Of a stretch of 64,000 nt of DNA, positions 7,896 through 18,108 are shown piece by piece. This DNA is from Elusimicrobiota bacterium (lineage in GTDB: Bacteria > Elusimicrobiota > Elusimicrobia > FEN-1173), in NCBI GenBank assembly GCA_016722575.1, contig JADKIY010000001.1, forward strand, positions 558,001 through 622,000, read 5' to 3'. A model generated the notes under the pieces. It was given only the letters and a program-made list of their open reading frames with translations. It did no database searches and had not been told where the DNA came from. Every line of letters starts with the position of its first letter. Positions within the stretch are counted from its first letter, which is position 1. The translations under genes were made by a program, and so were the position numbers.

Positions 7896-9380
7896 TCAAC
7901 GGTCGTGGCCGTCGCTTTCCATACGTTCGGATGGATCGGAAGTTCGGCGCCCCAGCTCCACAATGTGCCAGGTGGCCCAATTCAAGGGCAAGGACACAAA
8001 AAGAGATCGAGAACTCAATAGGATTCGGTCGGGGTCCCCTATCAATTCCAGGGGGATCCAGAGGGTGATTCGCCGGGGTTCCCGGTCCACCTCGATGGAT
8101 TTCCAAGGCAATTCCCGGCCCTGGTCGAAGACCCGATGCCGAAGGGCGCCAAAATCGATTCGCAGCTTGGGCATGTGTTCGAAGGGAACCCCCGCCCGGT
8201 AGCCGAAGGCGAACACTTGAACCCCCGTGCGATTGCCCAGGGGGCGCTGGTAGGCCACCGTCACCACCAATTTGCCGTTTTGAACGCTGACCGTTTTCGT
8301 TTCGACCCCCACGAATTTGGCGCGCTCCCGGTCGGAATCTTCCGGGGGCGGCAAGCCCTTTTTGTCCAAATCCAAAAGGGGAAAATCCCCGAACAGCTCG
8401 TTGGTCCGGATGAAAGAAAGAAGGTAATTTCGATCGTAGGCGATTTGGGTGCGATGGCGTTCGAGGGCCCGCCGCTTGCCTTCCCGTCGCTCCGCGGAAA
8501 CCGGAAACGTTTCCCATTGGGCCAGGGCGCGAAAGGCCCCGGGAGGGGCGAGAGGTTGATCCGGGCGATGGCCGGGGGGCGACGGCCAATGGCGCAAGTG
8601 CACCAAATACGGGTACACGGTCGGGGCGAAGTCCGGTCCCAGGTCCCAGAGGGCGACGTTCAAAAAAAGGGGCAGGGATCGATGATCGGGGTGCTGGTCC
8701 CCCGGGTGCGAAACGAAGATTTTGGTCGGGCGAAATTCCCGGAGAAGGGATTTCAGGTCGTTGACGACTTCCTCCCCTTTGTAGGGAGCGCCGGGCCGGT
8801 AGGCATTGGCGTAAGGAACTTTGGACACGCGGGTGAGCATGCTCCGGTAAGGCGGTCGGCCGTCCCAGCGGGAGTTCCAAATTTTCAACGTCCCGTAGTC
8901 CGGGTATCCCAGGAAAGTGAGGGACGCGCTGCTGACGCCCAGGACGCCCATCCCCGCGACGGCCTCGTGGTGACGAAGGAGGCCCATGTTCTGCATGGCT
9001 TTTCGCCGAAGGACCGGGTGTTTTTTGTACGCCATGAAGGCCCACTCGTAATTGTCGCCGTAGGTGAAGTACACGACGCGGAGGGGGAGGCCCCGGTCCA
9101 CCGCTTCCTGAATCAAACCGCCGCAACAGAGGATGTCGTCGTCCGGATGGGGCGCCAGAACCAACAGCCGGTCGTCGTCCCGCAGGGCGACGGTCGTGGT
9201 GGCCAAACGCACCTCCGTCGGCGCCGCCCGGGGCCGCCGGGGGCGGGGGGATTTTTTTCGAGCGGTCCGGACGGCGGGGGCCGCGGGAGAAGACGGGTCG
9301 CCGGGGCCCCCGGCCGCGATCTCTTCTCCGAAGATCCCGGGCGCCAGGAGCATCAGGGCCAAAAGGATCATTTTCTTCAA
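7896..9380 (-). CDS. Secreted PIG-L (LmbE) family deacetylase
   Basis: About 494 residues. The start is taken as TTG at 9380, which overlaps the stop of the GNAT gene and gives a clean signal peptide (MKKMILLALMLLAPGIFG); an ATG three codons later is the alternative. A basic Pro-rich linker (about 40-58) precedes the LmbE core: the metal-binding HPDDD motif (about residue 78) and the second cluster SHPGDQHPDHRS (about 210-222) match the PIG-L fold. These zinc enzymes remove acetyl groups from GlcNAc-type substrates. The C-terminal 170 residues form an extra beta-rich region of unknown role. Longer versions of the frame run through the GNAT gene and are not used. Confidence 0.82.
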   Translation of the reverse strand: MKKMILLALMLLAPGIFGEEIAAGGPGDPSSPAAPAVRTARKKSPRPRRPRAAPTEVRLATTTVALRDDDRLLVLAPHPDDDILCCGGLIQEAVDRGLPLRVVYFTYGDNYEWAFMAYKKHPVLRRKAMQNMGLLRHHEAVAGMGVLGVSSASLTFLGYPDYGTLKIWNSRWDGRPPYRSMLTRVSKVPYANAYRPGAPYKGEEVVNDLKSLLREFRPTKIFVSHPGDQHPDHRSLPLFLNVALWDLGPDFAPTVYPYLVHLRHWPSPPGHRPDQPLAPPGAFRALAQWETFPVSAERREGKRRALERHRTQIAYDRNYLLSFIRTNELFGDFPLLDLDKKGLPPPEDSDRERAKFVGVETKTVSVQNGKLVVTVAYQRPLGNRTGVQVFAFGYRAGVPFEHMPKLRIDFGALRHRVFDQGRELPWKSIEVDREPRRITLWIPLELIGDPDRILLSSRSLFVSLPLNWATWHIVELGRRTSDPSERMESDGHDR

Positions 9381-10030
9381 GGGAGGTCCCGAACGAACAA
9401 AGCGACCTCGTGGACGGGCGGTTCGCCGGGCAGGAACCCCGGGAGCCGGCGGCGTCCCTCCTCCCGAAAACCGGCGGAGGAGAAAAAGCGGAGAGCCTCC
9501 GGGTTGTCGGCGCGGGCGGCCAGGTGGACGCCCGACGATCCCTTTTGCCGGGCGTGTTGGAAGAATCGTTCGATCAGGGCTTTTCCAAGTCCGCGTCCCC
9601 TGGCCGACGGATCGAGGTTGAGGTGCAGATGGGACGGCCAACGGTTTAAAAGCCCGGGAGTCCGATAGTTCCCGGGGGTCCCGGGGCGGATCAAACGGGC
9701 GATCAAGGCCCAGGCGGTCGGTCGAACGAAGAACCCCCGGAGCGCGGCCCGTCCAAAGGCCCGGGGGACCACGCGGCCGGACATGTCCCGCAGGTAGCGC
9801 CGAGTGTCCAGGCACCCGGTGAGATACCCCGCGATGTCCCCGGCCCGCTCGGCGACGAAAAGGGCCTCGGGTTCCCGCTCCGCGTAATAATCCGTCAGCA
9901 GGTCGGCCAGCAACGCGGGGTCGCCGGCCAACCCCGGCGAAGGGTTTCCTCGATCGGCGGTGGAGACGGCCAGGCGTCGCAACGCCGTCCGATCTTCGGG
10001 CGCGAAAGGCCGGACGATGGGATCCGTCAT
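9377..10030 (-). CDS. GNAT family N-acetyltransferase
   Basis: A 217-residue protein. The acetyl-CoA-binding motif A is clear (LHLNLDPSARGRGLGKALIE, about residues 135-154), followed by the NPEALRFFSSAGF motif B (about 177-189). The N-terminal part fits the GNAT fold. The substrate cannot be told from sequence. It is coupled by overlap with the downstream PIG-L gene and is divergent from the alpha-2-macroglobulin gene. Confidence 0.85.
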   Translation of the reverse strand: MTDPIVRPFAPEDRTALRRLAVSTADRGNPSPGLAGDPALLADLLTDYYAEREPEALFVAERAGDIAGYLTGCLDTRRYLRDMSGRVVPRAFGRAALRGFFVRPTAWALIARLIRPGTPGNYRTPGLLNRWPSHLHLNLDPSARGRGLGKALIERFFQHARQKGSSGVHLAARADNPEALRFFSSAGFREEGRRRLPGFLPGEPPVHEVALFVRDLP

Positions 10031-10183
10031 GGGACGTTATTTTATCACTTCCCCGCCGAGCCCCCGGCTCCCGGGCGATTCGCGCTTTTCGGTGGCCACC
10101 GGGGCAACGACAATCTATACTTGTTCCCGTGCCCCGGACCGGGGCCCCTCGAGACCTCGGGGAACCCTTTTAAGGAGCGTTCG

Positions 10184-13100
10184 ATGACACGATCGTGGCG
10201 AAGCGGCGCGGCGTTGGCGTTGGCGGTGTTGGCGGCGGCGGGCTGCGATCGTTTGCGGCGCCCGCCCGCGGTGAAACCGCCCGATCCCCTCTGGGGCCAA
10301 TACATCGCCGGCCACACCGTGGGCATCGTTTCCCGGAAAACAAAAATCGCGGTGCGTTTCGCGGTGGATGTTTTCGACAAGGAACGCGTCGGCCAGGAAG
10401 CTCCCGGCGTACTGGATTTCGATCCGTCGATCCGCGGAACGGCCACCGTGTCGGACCCCCGCGAGGTGGTGTTCATCCCGGCGGAAGATTTGACCCCCGG
10501 GGCCTTTTACAAAGTCGCGGTGCACCGAAAAGCCCTGGGCAACCTTCCCGAAAAACTTGACGACTACGAATTCGTTTTCCAAACGCTTCCCCGGACCTTC
10601 GAGGTGGAAATCGGCGGTTTGACGGCGGAGGACACCGACGGCTTTATGGCCTTGAGCGGGGTGTTAACAACCGCCGACGCCGAAGAAGCCGAGCCGGTGG
10701 AAAAAGTGGTGTTCCCCCAATGGTCCGGCGCGCCGTTGAAGGTGACCTGGACCCACGACGCCGAAGGGCGGCGGCACGAATTCACGGTTCGCGGCCTTAA
10801 ACGCGAAGCCGACGCCCAGTCCCTCCACGTCAACTGGTACGGCGGCCCTTTGGGCGTGGAAAACCGCGGGGAGCGCACCATCGAAATCCCCGGCTTGAAC
10901 GATTTTAAAATCACCAACTTCCAAATTGTCCAGGCCGAGGAGCGTTATTTTGCGGTTTATTTTTCGGACAAATTGGATCCGCGTCAAAATCTAAAAGGAT
11001 TGATTCGCGCCAGCGTGTCGCCCTTCACCCTCCGCGTGGAAGGCAACGTGGTGAAAATTTATCCGGACCGGCGGACCTCCGGCAAGGTGACGGTGAACGT
11101 CGAAGCCGGCGTGCGCAACGCCGCCGGTTTCGCCTTGAAGGAAGGACGGGCCGAAACCCTCTCCTTCGTGAGCGAAAAGCCCCAGGTGCGCTTTTCGGGC
11201 CAAGGGGCGATCCTGCCCGACAACGACGTCCTGTCCATTCCCTTCGAGGTGATGAACGTTCACTCCGTGCAGGTGACGGCGTTCCAGGTGTACGAGGACA
11301 ACATCGGCCAGTTCCTCCAGGGCAACCGCCTGGACTCCGACACCGAGTTGGGCCGGGTGGGCCGCCACCTGTGGCGGAAAACCCTGCATTTGTCGGCGGC
11401 CAACCCCGACCAATGGCAGCGCTATGAACTGGACGCCACGGATCTGCTTAAAAAGAATCCGGGCGCGCTCTTCCGTCTGACCCTCTCCCTCAACCGAAGC
11501 AATTCCGATTTCGCCTGTTCCGAACAAGACAGCGCCGTGCCGGTCAAGACCGAGTCCACCCCCAAAAACCAGGACGACATTTATTGGAACGAAGGGTCCG
11601 GCTGGGACGGCATTGAGAACTGGTATCAGGACGGCAATCCCCAGTGGACCGACCGGGAAGACCCCTGCAAAGACGCCTATTTCATATTCGGCAGCGGCGT
11701 GAAGGACGCCCGGAACTTTCTGGCCTCGAACATCGGACTGTTGGCGAAAACCGACGCAACCGGACGGGTGACCCTCGTGGCCACCGATCTGCGAACGGCG
11801 GCTCCCCTGTCCGGCGCCGCCTTGTCGATCCGCAATTTCCAGAATCGGGAAATCGGGTCCGGACGCACCGACGGCGACGGGTTCGCGAGCGTGGCCGTGA
11901 CGGAAAAACCCTTTTACGTTGAGGCCGAGAAGGACGGCGGCAAAGGCTATTTAAAGATGAGCGACGGGACGGCCCTGCCCACCAGCCACTTCGATGTGAG
12001 CGGCGAAAAAGTCCAGGAAGGCCTGAAAGGATTTATCTACGGCGAACGCGGGGTTTGGCGTCCCGGCGACGACATTCATTTGGTCTTCGTCCTGGAGAAC
12101 AAAAACCACGTCGTCCCGGACGACCACCCGGCCACCCTGCGGCTTTCCAATCCCCAGGGCCAACTGGTGGACACGGTGACCAACGCCCGGCCGGTGAACG
12201 GTTTTTACCGCTTCGATCTCAAAACGGCGGAAAGCGCCCCCACGGGCACCTGGAACGCCGAAGTCCAGTTGGGCGGCAGCTCCTTCTCCAAGGCCCTCAA
12301 AATCGAAACCGTCGTTCCGAACCGCCTGAAAATTGAATTTTCCGTCGGGGAGGAGCCGATCCCGGCGGGGGATTTGAACGGCACCGTTTTTTCCCAATGG
12401 CTCCACGGCGCCACGGCGTCGGGTCTCAAAGCCGAGGTGGCCGTCCGCTACAAGTCCCAGGGAACGCGTTTCGCGCGCTTTGAAGACCATCTCTTCGACG
12501 ATCCCACCCGGGAAATCAAAGGGAACGAGGAAACCCTCTTCGAAGGCCGCCTGGATCCCACGGGGCACCTCGCTTTCAATTCCGATCTGGCGACGGACGC
12601 CCCGGCCCCGGGCATGGTCTCGGCGCAATTCAAGATCCAAGTCTTCGAAGAGGGCGGCGCTTTCAGCGTCAGCCAGAAGGCCTTCGACTTCGCCCCCTTC
12701 AAGCGGTTCGTCGGTTTGAAACTGCCCAAGGGCGATCAGGTGCGCAACATGCTGTTGACGGATAAAACCCACGCGGTGTCCTTGGTGACGGTCAACGCCA
12801 AAGGCGAGCCGGTCAAAGTGCCGAAGCTCAAAGTGGCGCTCTATAAAGTTCAGTGGCGCTGGTGGTGGGATCAAACCGGCGAATCCTCGGCCCAGTTCAA
12901 CACCGGCGAAGAAAATCACGTGATCAAGGAAGGGACAACGTCCACGAAGGCGGACGGCCGGGGGTCCTGGGAGTTTGAAGTCAAATACCCGGACTGGGGC
13001 CGTTACCTGGTCCGCGCCTGCGACGAAGAGGGCGGCCATTGCACGGGCCAATACCTTTACATCGACTGGCCGGGCTGGGCGGGGCGCGCCCAGGAGCAGT

Positions 13101-14131
13101 CGGGCCCCGGGGCCAGCGTGCTCTATTTCTTTTCGGACAAGTCCAGCTACGCCGTGGGCGACACCGCGGTGCTTCAATTGCCGGACGCCTCCCAGGGCCG
13201 GGGTCTGATGACGGTCGAAAACGGCAGCCGGGTGTTGGAAAAACGCTGGATCGAATTCACCAAGGGCAAAACCAAATTCGAATTGCCCATCACCGACGAG
13301 ATGACCCCGAACGTGTACGTGTCGGTGGCGCTCCTCCAGCCCCACGCCGGCAAAGACAACGACCGGCCCCTCCGCCTCTACGGGGTGATCCCCCTCCGCG
13401 TGACGGACCCGGACACGGTGCTTCAGCCCGTCGTGAAGGCCCCCGAAGAGTGGCGGCCGCTTTCGGAGGCCACGGTCACCGTCTCGGAAACCAAAGGCCG
13501 TCCCATGACCTACACCCTGGCCATCGTCGACGAGGGGCTCCTGGGCCTCACGGGGTATTCCACCCCCGACCCCCACGATTATTTCTACCGGAAGGAGGCC
13601 CTGGGGGTCAAAACCTGGGACCTCTTTGATCTGGTGGTCGGCGCCTACAGCGCCAATTTGGAACGGCTGCTCGCCCTGGGCGGAAGCGACGCCCTGGAAG
13701 GCAAGGACAACAACCAGGAAACCCGGCGCTTTCCGCCGGTGGTCCGCTTCCTGGGCCCCTTCGCCTTGGGCAAAGGCGATTCCCAAACCCACAAGGTGGA
13801 CCTGCCCCAGTACATCGGCCAGGTGCGCGCCATGGTGGTGGCCGGGCGGGACGGGGCCTACGGGCGGGCGGAAAAATCCGTTTTCGTCCGGGAACCCCTG
13901 TCGGTCCTGACCACGCTCCCCCGGGTGGTCGGCCCCGAGGAGCGGGTGACGGTGCCCGTCAACGTCTTCGTGATGAAACCCGAGGTCAAGGACGTGTCGC
14001 TGTCCATCGACACGGACGATCGCTTTGAGATCATCGGGTCCAAGACGGCCCAAATGGCCTTCGCGCAACCCGGCGACGCCCTGACCTTCTTTACCCTGCG
14101 CGCGGGGCTTCGGACGGGTCGGGTCGCGTGA
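10184..14131 (+). CDS. Bacterial alpha-2-macroglobulin lipoprotein, N-terminal part (frameshifted)
   Basis: The ATG at 10184 is preceded by AAGGAG (10172-10177) and gives a lipoprotein signal (LAVLAAAGC, Cys at about 21). This part of about 1,315 residues contains the macroglobulin-like beta domains and the long middle region of YfhM-type alpha-2-macroglobulins (segments such as GFIYGERGVWRPGDDIHL and YTLAIVDEGLLGLTGY). The reading frame ends at 14131 inside a domain that continues directly in the next frame from 14128. One missing base near 14126 restores a single protein of about 1,844 residues, close to the family length. A -10-like TATACT lies at 10116-10121. The role is periplasmic trapping of proteases, paired with PBP1C. 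Confidence 0.85.
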   Translation: MTRSWRSGAALALAVLAAAGCDRLRRPPAVKPPDPLWGQYIAGHTVGIVSRKTKIAVRFAVDVFDKERVGQEAPGVLDFDPSIRGTATVSDPREVVFIPAEDLTPGAFYKVAVHRKALGNLPEKLDDYEFVFQTLPRTFEVEIGGLTAEDTDGFMALSGVLTTADAEEAEPVEKVVFPQWSGAPLKVTWTHDAEGRRHEFTVRGLKREADAQSLHVNWYGGPLGVENRGERTIEIPGLNDFKITNFQIVQAEERYFAVYFSDKLDPRQNLKGLIRASVSPFTLRVEGNVVKIYPDRRTSGKVTVNVEAGVRNAAGFALKEGRAETLSFVSEKPQVRFSGQGAILPDNDVLSIPFEVMNVHSVQVTAFQVYEDNIGQFLQGNRLDSDTELGRVGRHLWRKTLHLSAANPDQWQRYELDATDLLKKNPGALFRLTLSLNRSNSDFACSEQDSAVPVKTESTPKNQDDIYWNEGSGWDGIENWYQDGNPQWTDREDPCKDAYFIFGSGVKDARNFLASNIGLLAKTDATGRVTLVATDLRTAAPLSGAALSIRNFQNREIGSGRTDGDGFASVAVTEKPFYVEAEKDGGKGYLKMSDGTALPTSHFDVSGEKVQEGLKGFIYGERGVWRPGDDIHLVFVLENKNHVVPDDHPATLRLSNPQGQLVDTVTNARPVNGFYRFDLKTAESAPTGTWNAEVQLGGSSFSKALKIETVVPNRLKIEFSVGEEPIPAGDLNGTVFSQWLHGATASGLKAEVAVRYKSQGTRFARFEDHLFDDPTREIKGNEETLFEGRLDPTGHLAFNSDLATDAPAPGMVSAQFKIQVFEEGGAFSVSQKAFDFAPFKRFVGLKLPKGDQVRNMLLTDKTHAVSLVTVNAKGEPVKVPKLKVALYKVQWRWWWDQTGESSAQFNTGEENHVIKEGTTSTKADGRGSWEFEVKYPDWGRYLVRACDEEGGHCTGQYLYIDWPGWAGRAQEQSGPGASVLYFFSDKSSYAVGDTAVLQLPDASQGRGLMTVENGSRVLEKRWIEFTKGKTKFELPITDEMTPNVYVSVALLQPHAGKDNDRPLRLYGVIPLRVTDPDTVLQPVVKAPEEWRPLSEATVTVSETKGRPMTYTLAIVDEGLLGLTGYSTPDPHDYFYRKEALGVKTWDLFDLVVGAYSANLERLLALGGSDALEGKDNNQETRRFPPVVRFLGPFALGKGDSQTHKVDLPQYIGQVRAMVVAGRDGAYGRAEKSVFVREPLSVLTTLPRVVGPEERVTVPVNVFVMKPEVKDVSLSIDTDDRFEIIGSKTAQMAFAQPGDALTFFTLRAGLRTGRVA

Positions 14132-15717
14132 CCGTGTCGGCCGCGGGCGGCGGTTCGTCGACCCGGTCGGAAACGCACCTCACGGTCCGGGCGGCCAACC
14201 CGCCCACCGTGGAAACCCGGGGCGGCGCCGTGGAGGCGGGGCAAACCTGGACGGAAACCGTGGTCCCCCACGGACTGCCCGGCACCAACGACGTCCATCT
14301 GGAAGTGTCGGCCCTGCCGCCGCTCAATCTGGAGCGGCGACTGGGCGAATTGATCCGCTACCCCCACGGGTGCGTGGAGCAGGTCACCTCCTCGGTCTTC
14401 CCGCAACTTTATTTGCCGGACCTGGTGAAACTCACCGACGCCCAAAAGTCCGAGGTGGAAAAAAACATCAAGACCGGCATCGATCGCCTTCGGGCCTTTC
14501 AGGCGCCCAACGGCGGGTTCGTCTACTGGCCGGGCGCCCTGTCGGGCGGTCCCGACGATTGGGCCACCAACTACGTCGGTCATTTCCTGATGGAGGCCGA
14601 GAAGAAAGGCTACGCCGTGCCGGCGGACATGCGGGCCGAATGGATCAAATACCAGAAGGGCCAGGCCCAGGCCTGGACGCCCGGGGACCGCTGGGGGGCC
14701 ATTGAACAGTCCTTCCGCCTCTACACCCTGGCCCTGGCGGGCGACGCGCCCCTGGGCGCCATGAACCGGTTGAAAGAATCGACCGGTTTGGCGTCCCTGG
14801 CCCAATGGAATTTGGCCGCGGCCTACGCCCTGGCCGGCCAGGACAAAGCCGCCCGGGAACTGGGACAAGCCACGCTTGAACCGGAAAAATACGATTCCGC
14901 CGGTCCCACCTACGGGTCGGCCCTCCGGGACCGGGCGATGATCCTGAACGCCCTGGCCCATCTCAAGGATTTGGACCGGGGCCGCTCCCTGGCCCAGTCC
15001 ATTTCCGCCGACCTGGTGGCGGAGCGCTGGTTGGGAACCCACGAGACCGCCTACGCGCTTTTGGCCATGGCCCGCTATTTCGGCGCCGACGCCTCGGCCG
15101 AGCCGCCGTCCTTCAACTGGTCGGTGGGAACCGGCGCGGCGTCGTCGGTCACGGGCGAAGGGCGCATCTTCTCCAAGTCCCTCCCGGACTTTCCCGCCGG
15201 GGGAGCGCCCGTGACGGTAAAAAACACGGGGTCCCGCCGCCTCTTTACCTACGTGACGGTGCGGGGCGTGCCCAAGGCCGGCGAAGAAACCGCCGCGTCC
15301 TCGGGCCTCGAGCTCAGCGTCGTGTATTTGAAGAACGGGGATCCGGTGGACGTGGCCTCCGTCAAACAAGGCACGGACCTGACGGCGCAAGTGACCGTCC
15401 GCAACCGCTCCGGCGCCAAGTTGGACAATTTGGCCTTGACCCACATCGTACCCTCGGGATGGGAAATCCAAAGTCCCGCCTTTGAAGGCGGCAGCACGCT
15501 CTACAAAGGGGTGGAATTCCGGGACGTGCGGGACGACCGGGTGAACAGTTACTTCTCCCTGGCCCCGGGCGCCGCGCTGACCTGGGAAGAGCAATTTCAC
15601 GCGACCTACGCCGGGCATTTCTACCTGCCCGCCGTCGCCGTGGAGGCCATGTACGACGCCGCCAAGCACGCCCGGACGACGGGGCAATGGGTCGACGTGA
15701 CGCGTTCCGAAAAATAG
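14128..15717 (+). CDS. Bacterial alpha-2-macroglobulin, C-terminal thioester part
   Basis: A frame of 529 codons that starts at a GTG overlapping the upstream TGA (GTGA, 14128-14131). It carries the thioester motif in YPHGCVEQVTS (CVEQ, about residues 87-90 of this fragment), followed by the alpha-helical thioester domain (LRAFQAPNGGFVYWPG, a squalene-cyclase-like toroid) and the C-terminal receptor-binding-like domain. It has no signal peptide, so it would be useless as a separate periplasmic protein; it is best read as the end of the gene starting at 10184. A genuine two-gene split with translational coupling is possible but less likely. It overlaps pbpC by 31 nt. Confidence 0.82.
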   Translation: MTVSAAGGGSSTRSETHLTVRAANPPTVETRGGAVEAGQTWTETVVPHGLPGTNDVHLEVSALPPLNLERRLGELIRYPHGCVEQVTSSVFPQLYLPDLVKLTDAQKSEVEKNIKTGIDRLRAFQAPNGGFVYWPGALSGGPDDWATNYVGHFLMEAEKKGYAVPADMRAEWIKYQKGQAQAWTPGDRWGAIEQSFRLYTLALAGDAPLGAMNRLKESTGLASLAQWNLAAAYALAGQDKAARELGQATLEPEKYDSAGPTYGSALRDRAMILNALAHLKDLDRGRSLAQSISADLVAERWLGTHETAYALLAMARYFGADASAEPPSFNWSVGTGAASSVTGEGRIFSKSLPDFPAGGAPVTVKNTGSRRLFTYVTVRGVPKAGEETAASSGLELSVVYLKNGDPVDVASVKQGTDLTAQVTVRNRSGAKLDNLALTHIVPSGWEIQSPAFEGGSTLYKGVEFRDVRDDRVNSYFSLAPGAALTWEEQFHATYAGHFYLPAVAVEAMYDAAKHARTTGQWVDVTRSEK

Positions 15718-18077
15718 CGGCCCGGGGGCGGCGCGGCCTGACGGCCGCGGCCGCGGCGCTCGCCGGATTCGCCCTTCTTTCGATCGCGGCCCTTCCCCGG
15801 CCGTTGTTTCGCGAACCCGCGTCGACGGTCCTTCTGGGCCGCGACGGTCGACTGCTGTCGGCCAAAATCGCCGCCGACCAGCAGTGGCGTTTTCCGCCCT
15901 TGGACCGCGTTCCCGCGAAATTCAAAACCGCCGCCATTCAATTCGAGGATCGACGCTTCGAACGCCACTGGGGCGTGGATCCTTTCGCGGTGGCCCGGGC
16001 CCTGCGGGAGGCGGTCCGTCGGCGTCGCGTCACCAGCGGCGCCAGCACCCTTTCCATGCAGGTCATCCGACTGGCCCGGGGCAACCCGCCCCGGACCCTC
16101 CTCGAAAAAATCTGGGAAACGTTCCTCGCTCTGGGCCTTGAACTCACCCATTCCAAGGAACGAATTTTGGCTCTCTACGCGGCCCACGCGCCCATGGGGG
16201 GGAACATCGTGGGGCTCGAGGCCGCCTCCTGGCGTTATTTCGGCCGGGCGCCGGAAAGCCTCTCCTGGGCCGAAGCGGGCGTCCTGGCGGTGCTGCCCAA
16301 CAGCCCGGCCCTCATCCACCCCGGCCGAAACCGCGACCGCCTTCGGGCCAAGCGGGACCGTCTGCTGAACCGCCTGCACGTCGCGGGATATATTTCCGCC
16401 TCGGACCTTCCCCTGGCCCTCGCCGAGCCCCTGCCCGACGCTCCCCTGCCCCTTCCGGCCCACGCCACCCGCTTGCTGGACACGTTGATCAAAGACCGGG
16501 GCCTGGCGGGACACCGGATTCATTCAACCCTCGATTCGTCGGTTCAATTGGCCGTCGAGGACCTCGTGGCTCGGCGGGCGGAGAATCTCCGCGCCCGGGA
16601 CATTCAAAACGTCGCGGCCATCGTCATCGATCACCGGGATTTTTCCGTGCGGGCCTACGTGGGGAACGGCGGAATTGACGACGGGCGGGAAGGCCGGAGC
16701 GTCGACATCGTTCAAAGCCCCCGAAGCACCGGCAGCACGCTGAAACCCTTTCTCTTCGCGGCGGCCTTGCAGGCCGGGGACATCGGTCCGACCACCCTTT
16801 TGCCGGATTTGCCGACCCAATTTCCGGGTTTTCACCCGGAAAACAACGACAATCGTTATCGGGGCGCGGTGCCCGCCCGGGAGGCCCTGGCCCAATCCCT
16901 GAACGTGCCGGCGGTTCGCCTTCTTAAGCTCTACGGGGCGTCCAAGTTTTACGCCTTTCTGAAAAAAATGGGATTTACGACGCTCTTCCGTCCGGCGGAT
17001 CAATACGGGCTGAGCCTTATTTTGGGCGGGGCCGAGGCGACGCTCTGGGACTTGTCCGCGGCCTACGCCAATTTGGCTTCCTTGGCCGGGGGACGGGGGC
17101 GGACCTTTCAATCCACCTACCGGTCGCTTCGAATTTTGGAAAGCGATAGGGCGGACACGGACCGAAAGATGGATTTTGGCCCGGGCGCGGCCTGGCTGAC
17201 CGAGGCGGCGCTGACGGAGGTGGTGCGCCCCGAGGACGAATCCCACTGGCAGGCCTTCGCCAGCGCCCGCCGCATCGCCTGGAAAACGGGCACCAGCCAG
17301 GGCTACAAGGACGCCTGGGCCCTGGGCTCCGACGGAAGCCACACCGTGGGCGTCTGGGCGGGAAACGCCGACGGGGAACCTCGGGCCGGTCTGACCGGCA
17401 CCCTGGCCGCGGCGCCCCTGCTTTTCGACCTGTTCAATCGGCTGGGCGCCGGGGGCTGGTTCGCCCGCCCGGATTTCGACCTGGAGGAAACGGCGGTCTG
17501 CCGGGACGACGGGTTTCTTCCCGCGGCGGAGTGCGCGACCGAGAAGCAATGGATTCCGGCCGACAGCCCCTTCGACCGTCAAAGCCCCCATCACCGGCTA
17601 TTGCATTTGGACGCGACCGGCCGCTGGCGGGTGCACGACGGCTGCGAGGCCGTGTCGAAGATGACGGCGCGGTCCTGGTTCGTCCTTCCGCCGGGCCAGG
17701 AATTCTTCTACCGGACACGCCACCCGGAATACCGCCTGCCCCCGCCCTACCGATCGGACTGCCGGGACGACGCGCCCGAAGCCGAAGACTCTTCGCCCAT
17801 CGACTTGCTCTATCCCGACGAGGGCGCCCGGGTCTACGTCCCGACGGATTTGGGCGGCCAACGGGGCCGGGCGCTCTTCGAGGCGGTCCACCGAAGGGCG
17901 GCGGAGGTGCTCTATTGGCATTTGGATGGGCGGTTTTTGGGTACGACCCGGCAATTTCACCAGCAGGCGCTGGATTTGACGGCGGGGGTTCACGAACTGA
18001 CCCTGGTCGATCGGGAAGGCCACCGTCTTCGCCGCCGGTTCGAAGTGTTGAGCGCCGGGCGCCCGGCGACCCGATGA
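15687..18077 (+). CDS. pbpC: Penicillin-binding protein 1C (bifunctional PBP)
   Basis: A 796-residue protein with an N-terminal membrane anchor (about 18-36). The GT51 glycosyltransferase domain has EDRRFERHWGVD (about residues 89-100) and the GASTLSMQ motif. The transpeptidase domain has the active-site serine in STGSTLKP (about 350) and KTGTS (about 533). The C-terminal 110 residues fit the biPBP_C domain specific to PBP1C. It polymerises and cross-links peptidoglycan. The start overlaps the alpha-2-macroglobulin gene; the yfhM-pbpC pairing is conserved in many diderm bacteria and is thought to link protease defence with wall repair. Confidence 0.93.
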   Translation: MGRRDAFRKIAARGRRGLTAAAAALAGFALLSIAALPRPLFREPASTVLLGRDGRLLSAKIAADQQWRFPPLDRVPAKFKTAAIQFEDRRFERHWGVDPFAVARALREAVRRRRVTSGASTLSMQVIRLARGNPPRTLLEKIWETFLALGLELTHSKERILALYAAHAPMGGNIVGLEAASWRYFGRAPESLSWAEAGVLAVLPNSPALIHPGRNRDRLRAKRDRLLNRLHVAGYISASDLPLALAEPLPDAPLPLPAHATRLLDTLIKDRGLAGHRIHSTLDSSVQLAVEDLVARRAENLRARDIQNVAAIVIDHRDFSVRAYVGNGGIDDGREGRSVDIVQSPRSTGSTLKPFLFAAALQAGDIGPTTLLPDLPTQFPGFHPENNDNRYRGAVPAREALAQSLNVPAVRLLKLYGASKFYAFLKKMGFTTLFRPADQYGLSLILGGAEATLWDLSAAYANLASLAGGRGRTFQSTYRSLRILESDRADTDRKMDFGPGAAWLTEAALTEVVRPEDESHWQAFASARRIAWKTGTSQGYKDAWALGSDGSHTVGVWAGNADGEPRAGLTGTLAAAPLLFDLFNRLGAGGWFARPDFDLEETAVCRDDGFLPAAECATEKQWIPADSPFDRQSPHHRLLHLDATGRWRVHDGCEAVSKMTARSWFVLPPGQEFFYRTRHPEYRLPPPYRSDCRDDAPEAEDSSPIDLLYPDEGARVYVPTDLGGQRGRALFEAVHRRAAEVLYWHLDGRFLGTTRQFHQQALDLTAGVHELTLVDREGHRLRRRFEVLSAGRPATR

Positions 18078-18108
18078 AAGGCGCGGTGAATTTTATTAGG
18101 ATGGGACC

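Noticed and set aside
11951..14068. A 705-codon minus-strand frame opposite the alpha-2-macroglobulin gene
   Set aside because: Antisense shadow: the plus strand encodes clear family motifs throughout.
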